From: Cotesia glomerata
Taxonomy: Eukaryota > Arthropoda > Insecta > Hymenoptera > Braconidae
Assembly: GCF_020080835.1 (NCBI RefSeq)
Contig: NC_058166.1
Coordinates: 744,001-808,000 of the forward strand
Direction: 5' to 3'
DNA length: 64,000 nt
Both the position numbers and the translations under genes were made by a program. A model generated the notes under the pieces. The model searched no databases. It worked only from the letters and a program-made list of their open reading frames with translations, and was not told the origin of the DNA. Shown here in pieces: positions 58,666 through 64,000 of this stretch (positions are counted from its first letter, which is position 1; each line of letters starts with the position of its first letter).

Positions 58666-60470
58666 ACTGAATAAGGTTCTAGAAGTCCTAGAAACTTTCT
58701 AGGAGTCATAAAAAAATTTTAGGAGTCTTAGAAACTTTCTAGGAGTCATATACAGTTTTATATGACTCCTATAAATATTCTAGGAGTCATAAAAAATTTT
58801 AAGAGTCTTAGAAACTTTCTAGGAGTTATAGGAAAATTTTTAGGAGTCCTAGAAACTTTCTGGGAGTCATAGAAATTATCTAGGAGTCAGAGAAAATTTT
58901 TAGGAGTCATCGAAACTTTTATATGACTCCTAGAAACTGCCTAGAAGTAATAGAAACATTTTTAGGAGTTATAGGAAAATTTTAGGAGTCATAGAAACTT
59001 TCTGGGAGTCATAGAAACTTTCATATGACTCTTAAAAACTGCCTAAAAGTCATAGAAAATTTTTTAGGAGTCCTAGAAACTCTCTAAGAGCCATAGGAAA
59101 TTTTTTAAGAGTCTTAGAAACTATCTAGAAGTCATAGGAAAATTTTCAGAGTCCTAGAAACTTTCTGGAAGTCATAGAAACTTTCTAGGAGTCATAGAAA
59201 CTTTTATATGACTCTTAGAAACTGCCTAGCAGTAATAGAAAAATTTTTAAGAGTCCTAGAAACTTTCTAGGAGTCATAAAAAAATTTTTAAGAGTCCCAG
59301 AATTTTTCTAGGAGTCATAGAAACTTTTATATGACTCCTAGAAACTTTCTAGACGTCATACAAAAATTGTTAGAAGTCCTAGAAACCTTCTAGAAGTCAT
59401 AGAATCTTTCATCCGAGTCCTTGTAACTTTCTAGAAGTCGTAAAAAAATTTTTATGACTCCTAGAATCTTTCTAGGAGTGATAAGAAAATTAAGAGTGTC
59501 TTAGAAAATTCTTAAGAGTATGAAATATTTCTTTAGAGCTCCTAGACAATTTCTAGGACTCCTAGAAAAATTTCAAGGAGTCGTAGAAACTTTCTAGGAG
59601 TCATAAGAAAATTTGGGAAGCCATAAGAAAATCTCAGGAGTCTTAAAAACTTTCTAGGAGTCATAGGAAAATTTTCAGTAGTCCTAGAAACTTTCTAAAA
59701 ATCATAGAATCGTTTATTTAAGTCCTAGTAACTTTCCAAAAGTCGTAAAAATTTTTTTATGACTCCTAGAAACTCCCTAGGAGTCACAAAAAAAATTAAA
59801 AGTGTTTGAGAAAATTCTTAGGAGTATTTAAAAATTCTCTAGAGCTCCTAGACAAATCCAAGGACTTTTAGAAAAATTTTAGGAGTCTTAGAAACTTACT
59901 AGGTATCATAGACAAATTTTTAGGAGCCCTAGAATCTTTCTAAGACTTATAGAAAAATTTTGAGGAGTCCTAGAAACTTTTTAGGAGTCATAGGAAGATT
60001 TTTAGTAGTCCTAGAAACTTTCTAGAAGTCATAAAAATTTTTTTATGAGTTTTAGAAATTTCCTAGGAGTCATAAAAAAATTAAAAGTGTCTCAGAAAAT
60101 TCTTAGGAGTATTTAAAAATTCTGTAGAGCTCCTAGACAAATTTAAGGACTTTTAGAAAAATTTTGAGGAGCCCTAGAATCTTTCTAAGACTTGTAAGAA
60201 AATTTTGAGGAGTCCTAGAAACTTTCTAGGAGTCATAGGAAGATTTTTAGTAGTCCTAGATACTTTCTAGAAGTCATAAAAATTTTTTTTATGAGTTTTA
60301 GAAATTCCCTAGGAGTCATAAAAAAATTAAAGTGTCTCAGAAAATTCTTAGGAGTATTTAAAAATTTTTTAGAGCTTCTAGACAATTTCTAGAACTTCTA
60401 GGAAAATTTTAGAAACTTACTAGAACTCCTAGAATTTTTTTAGGAGTCCTAAATTCACTCTTAAAAACAA
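58665..60470 (+). repeat. CTAGGAGTC minisatellite, longest block
   Basis: About 1.8 kb of 'aggagtcctagaaactttctaggagtcatagaaaa' units. Two higher-order copies near 59,880-60,130 and 60,130-60,400 ('ttagagctcctagacaaattt...aaggactttt') are close to identical over some 240 bp. Confidence 0.9.
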
Positions 60471-60905
60471 TGAATATTTTAAAATTAAATTTCTATGTTT
60501 TTAAGCTTGAAATGAATATCGAAACATTTTCATAAATTAAATTAAATTGACAAGACCTCATTATTGATCCATAAAATAAATACTTTCATAATAACAACAA
60601 TAATAATTATGATTGATATTATTATGATGATTATTATTATTCTTACGGGCTATACTACTTTAATTTCCGGTAACTTAATATAAATTCATGTTTCATTTAA
60701 TATCAATAGACAGAATAAGAAGAATAAAAAATACATTACAAATAAACCGAGCGTCTGGATAATCAAATATTGACTCACACTTTTTTTATTTTTATTAAAA
60801 AATTTATTACAGGTACATAAATTGTATAAAATTAATAATATTAATAATAATAAAAATTAAATAAAAAATAAAAAGATTATTTTTTGTAAAATTAAATTTT
60901 CGCTG
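60470..60905. other. AT-rich stretch including the acyltransferase 3' UTR
   Basis: (ATT/AAT)n runs at 60,596-60,640 and 60,830-60,860. On the minus strand AATAAA occurs near 60,808, likely the poly(A) signal of the acyltransferase gene. Confidence 0.45.
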
Positions 60906-60909
60906 TTTT

Positions 60910-61041
60910 TTATCGATTTACCGACCTTTTGTTTGAAGCGAATGCTATTTTTAGTAAATTTACAACCGGCGCTTCCAGGGCCAAGGATATGCAGAAGGAC
61001 ATCAGATAAGACGCCACGAAGTTACCGAAGTAGACGGTCAG
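60910..61041 (-). CDS. NRF-6-like (nose resistant to fluoxetine) acyltransferase, last exon
   Basis: A minus-strand exon begins after 'ttttgtttcag' in phase 0 and codes 43 residues to TAA (60,912-60,910). It reads LTVYFGNFVASYLMSFCISL, then ALEAPVVNLLKIAF and a short basic tail SNKRSVNR. This is the final transmembrane helix of the acyltransferase-3/NRF-6 family, whose members end 'SYL...SL.FEAP...LEK..F'. They are multi-pass membrane proteins first found in C. elegans gut and, in insects, present as large families linked to lipid or xenobiotic transfer. The rest of the gene must lie beyond the window: a transposon starts 50 bp upstream in the intron, and no other exon is visible to 64,000. 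Confidence 0.78.
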   Translation of the reverse strand: MTVYFGNFVASYLMSFCISLALEAPVVNLLKIAFASNKRSVNR

Positions 61042-62238
61042 CTGAAACAAAACCGATTTCCGGGATTAGAAATTAAAATTCTGAAATCGACTCAGGTAAA
61101 AGACCCAGTTATTGACACTGACCCAGTTACTGACACTTCTAACGTTATTTTGAATTAAAAAAAAATTATTTCAATAAATAGTTTTATAAATTTTTTTAAA
61201 ATTGAAATTAATTAATTATATACGTAATTAATTATATTTCCAACCATGAAAAAAAAATAGGAATAAATCCTGAACAAAAAAACAGGATTAAATTTATATT
61301 TAAATTTTTTATTTGTCTAAAACAAGTTTTAAGGGGAAATTTTTCAAAAAAATTTGAAATTTCCAAAAATTTGAAATTTCCAAAAATTTGAAATTTCCAA
61401 AAAATTCAAATTTTCAATAAAATTCAAATTAAAAAAAAAAGCCATTCGGCAGCCGAAATGGAAGTAGATTTTTCAAATAAAGAAAATTGATTTTTAATAA
61501 AATAATATAATAACACTAATAATGTATAACTTAATTTATGAATTAAAAACAAAATTCAATGATAAATTTAAAACTATTTAGAACAAATTTTGGAAAAAAA
61601 ATTAACTTTTGAAGAAAAAGTTTCTCAAAGAATTGCAAAGATTATAAGATTTGAATTATAAATGACCAAATTTTAAATAACTGCTTAGGAACAACAATTT
61701 GCAAATCAATCAGATGTTTGAAAACGGATAAAATTTTAATTGAAGAAAACAATATATAGAACTAATCTGTGACATATTTACTGACGAATTACCTGAAAAC
61801 ATTACACGAAAGACTAATCATTATCGTAATTATTGAATTTACATCATGATTAAGTTATGATGCAGACAATAATTCTAAAACGGCTGCAACAGTAAAACTG
61901 TTTCATTAAACGAACTCTAAAAGGAGTGATATTGAGGCTATTACCACTTCTGAGTAGTGGAAATTGAAGCTTATTAAAAGAGCTTTACGATGCATTTTGA
62001 TATCTTACGAATTTTGATATCTTGTCTCGATCAGTAATTATATCAAGTTGAAGTAGTAAAAACATCAATTTTTACGATTTTCAAAATTTCAAAATCCTGT
62101 CATTTCCAAATTACTCGCCCGATTAACTTCATCTTCGAACTTAACCTTGCTCTTGATCGATAGATAAAGCATGTTGAGTTTGAGAAGAATCGGTTATAAA
62201 TTGAAAACGCTATCGTGCTGACAAGCCGCGTTATATCG

Positions 62239-62303
<65 letters not shown>

Positions 62304-62364
62304 AAATATATATAAATATATATATATATATATATGTAAATATATATATATGTAAATATATATC

Positions 62365-62708
62365 AAAGCAAATTTTAAGGGAGTTGGGAAAGAACGGATA
62401 GGGGAAAGGGGGGACCTACTCAGTGGGAATTTTTTCCGTAATTGAAAAAATAATCAGACAGCCCAGACTGGGAATCGAACCCAGATCTCTCGGTTACGCG
62501 CCAAGGGCTCTACCAGTTAAGCTATCCGAGACAAGTACTGACTATTTTATTCAGTCACGTATATAAGACCCACCGAGCAAACAACGCCACCGTCCATCTT
62601 ACGGTAAAGAGCCATATCGAAGCAAATTTTAAGGGAGTTGGGAAAGAACGGATAGGGGAAAGGGGTGGGGACCTACTCAGTGGGAATTTTTTTTTTCCGT
62701 AATTGAAT
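62365..62708 (-). mobile_element. tRNA-derived SINE, partly dimeric
   Basis: On the minus strand a tRNA-like head (62,532-62,461) is followed by a tail with 'cggaaaaaattcccactgag', 'taggtccccc' and 'ccgttctttcccaactccc'. The same tail (about 85 bp) also stands before the head at 62,708-62,620, and a leader ('gtaagatggacggtggcgtt', 'gggtcttatatacgtgact') links it to the head. The arrangement tail-leader-tRNA-tail suggests a tandem or dimeric SINE. It inserted into (TA)n, so a duplication cannot be read. Confidence 0.7.
62461..62532 (-). ncRNA. tRNA-like head of the SINE (not a functional tRNA)
   Basis: It folds as a cloverleaf: D-arm GCTT/GAGC, anticodon stem CTTGG/CCGAG, T-arm CTGGG-TTCGATT-CCCAG, and six of seven acceptor pairs, several of them wobble. 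The pol III boxes are kept (A box TAGCTTAACTGG, B box GGTTCGATTCC). The anticodon loop CGCGTAA would give CGT (Thr), but the invariant U before the anticodon is G. The copy therefore probably serves as a pol III promoter, not a translating tRNA. Confidence 0.7.
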
Positions 62709-64000
62709 ATATATAAATATATATACAAACTTTTGAACTATATACATTTTCTGACTCAGCTTGACAAACTGAGTCAGAAAACGACTAAATTTTTTCAAAG
62801 TTGCGCCATGAGGACGGCTGCAATAATTAGATTTTTATAAAATTTACTAAAAAAAATATGGGTATTAATAAAGGATTTAATTAAGTTAATTTATATTATT
62901 TTTTCTTTGAGAATTTTTATAATCTGAGATGGTTACAATTACCATCTTCAATTATAACAGTTATAATTTTTAATAATTACAATTAACATTTTAGATAGTA
63001 ATCGTTACCATTATTAATAGTAACTATTACAATTGTCAATGATACAACCTATTATTTTATTACTAATTAATTTTGTTACCATTTCAGATAAGATAAAAGA
63101 CCCAGTTATTGACACTGACCCAGTTACTGATACTTCTAACGTTATTTTGAATTAAAAAAAAAACATCTCATTAAATAGTTTTATAAACTTTTTTAAAATT
63201 AAAATTAATTAATTATGTACGTAATTAATTATATTTCCAACCGTGAAAAAAAAAATAACTTAATAAAAAAAATTCTTTAAGTCTTGAGTGACTGTGGAAG
63301 CCATTTTTAAGCTATATTCTAAGCAGTATACGTAAGAGCGTTCGTCTATCGAATCAATCAACTATTTATCATAAAAGTATCAAAATATAATAAAAACTAT
63401 ATAAATTAGTTCATTATTATACATGATTTAGTTTTCAATTATAATATATCACTTTAAATGACATTTATGTATTAAAATGTGGGTGTCAATAACTAGGTCG
63501 ATTTTTTTAAGAACGCCGCAGTTATTGACACCCGAATTTTAACCTATTATCGAGGTTATTTCGTTTTTGACGTTTCAATGAAATATTTAAATATTTATAT
63601 TTATAATACTTAATATATTATAATAATATGCTTTTATTTATAATCGTAGAGTTAAATTAACATTAAAAAATTTTTTTAACATAAAAAAAGTGTGTTAATT
63701 ATAATACAAGTTTAATTTATCTTTTATTGAATGATTTTATTTTATTTTAATTAAATAATGTAAGCCTAACCAATAATGAATAATTTTTATAAATGAGTAT
63801 CAGAATCTAGGCCGACGTCAGTGTCAGAAACTACAACACGAGAAATTTTGAGTGCCAGAAACTAGGTCCTACAACGTTACTGTTTAAAACATTAATTTAA
63901 ATTATAAAATGGTCCCATATAATTCTTTCGCGTTGATAATCTTTTAAAGAAATTCTAAATTTTTTTATGATGCTAAAATTATTTACTTCAATTAAATATT

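Larger units (their letters stand above)
61441..62855 (-). mobile_element. Arm of the long-inverted-repeat element, nested
   Basis: It begins 'gccattcggcagccgaaatg' and follows the right arm of the 13,555-15,518 element in reverse to the (TA)n at about 62,240-62,350. After the SINE it continues with 'ttttctgactcagctt' and 'gaggacggctgcaata'. The tRNA-derived element split its (TA)n tract. Confidence 0.75.
61094..64000 (+). mobile_element. Composite DNA-transposon-like element, runs off the window edge
   Basis: The left end 'aggtaaaagacccagttatt' opens at about 61,094. Bases 61,094-61,440 match 31,727-32,030 in the SURF6 intron, and 62,860-64,000 match 32,030-33,140. Here 1.4 kb carrying an arm of the 13.6-kb foldback element (from 61,441) sits between the two parts. 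The second left end lies at 63,091, and the right end would fall about 100 bp past the window. No transposase is encoded. It lies in the acyltransferase intron. Confidence 0.72.

Noticed and set aside
62100..62366. Y/I-repeat open frame on the minus strand
   Set aside because: It is a translation of the (TA)n tract.
62461..62532. A functional tRNA-Thr gene
   Set aside because: The universal U before the anticodon is G, the acceptor stem is poor, and flanks are repeated SINE sequence.

Overview
The window is nuclear DNA from an AT-rich arthropod, most likely an insect. Genes have short exons, GT-AG introns, TATA boxes and AATAAA signals, and most of the sequence is repeat. A parasitoid wasp would fit the base composition and gene style, but nothing here proves the order. 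I recognise few genes: SURF6 (+, 27.3-33.5 kb, complete or nearly so), the last exon of an NRF-6-like membrane acyltransferase (-, 60.9-61.0 kb), a non-LTR retrotransposon RT/endonuclease (-, 28.4-31.6 kb), and a TATA-driven, two-exon, cysteine-rich secreted peptide (+, 17.5-17.8 kb) with a decayed paralogue facing it (-, 18.3-18.5 kb). Three more are supported by splice phase and composition only: a secreted Asn/Asp-rich protein (+, 34.9-36.2 kb), the 3' half of a single-pass membrane protein (-, 37.0-42.6 kb), and an orphan Cys-rich terminal exon (-, 6.2-6.4 kb).

Layout. 0-6 kb: mirrored blocks of a ~180-bp AT repeat, including a foldback centred near 0.96 kb. 6.6-10.2 kb: GGGCC-motif arrays in opposite orientations on either side of a GC-richer island. 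10.7-12.3 kb: more 180-bp repeat. 13.1-16.9 kb: three DNA-transposon-like inverted-repeat elements. 17.4-19.3 kb: the small peptide pair inside an inverted duplication. 19.9-20.9 kb: a CCATC minisatellite. 21.5-25.0 kb: GGGCC arrays switching direction twice. 27-33.5 kb: SURF6, whose last intron has been enlarged by a LINE and a DNA element. 33.6-34.6 kb: a ~240-bp hairpin satellite. 34.9-42.6 kb: two genes whose introns are filled with CCATC repeats. 43.4-60.5 kb: minisatellites of the CCATC/GATGG and CTAGGAGTC families, again changing orientation across unique islands. 60.9-64 kb: the acyltransferase end, then a composite transposon carrying a nested tRNA-derived SINE.

The most unusual feature is architectural. 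At least four unrelated short-motif repeat families form long arrays whose orientation flips across short unique islands, so array-island-array units read as giant imperfect inverted repeats. They resemble Foldback-type elements, whose arms are made of tandem short repeats, but a strand-asymmetric (replication-linked) origin is equally possible. Repeat-block edges were read by eye and are approximate to tens of bases; exon edges come from splice signals and reading phase.
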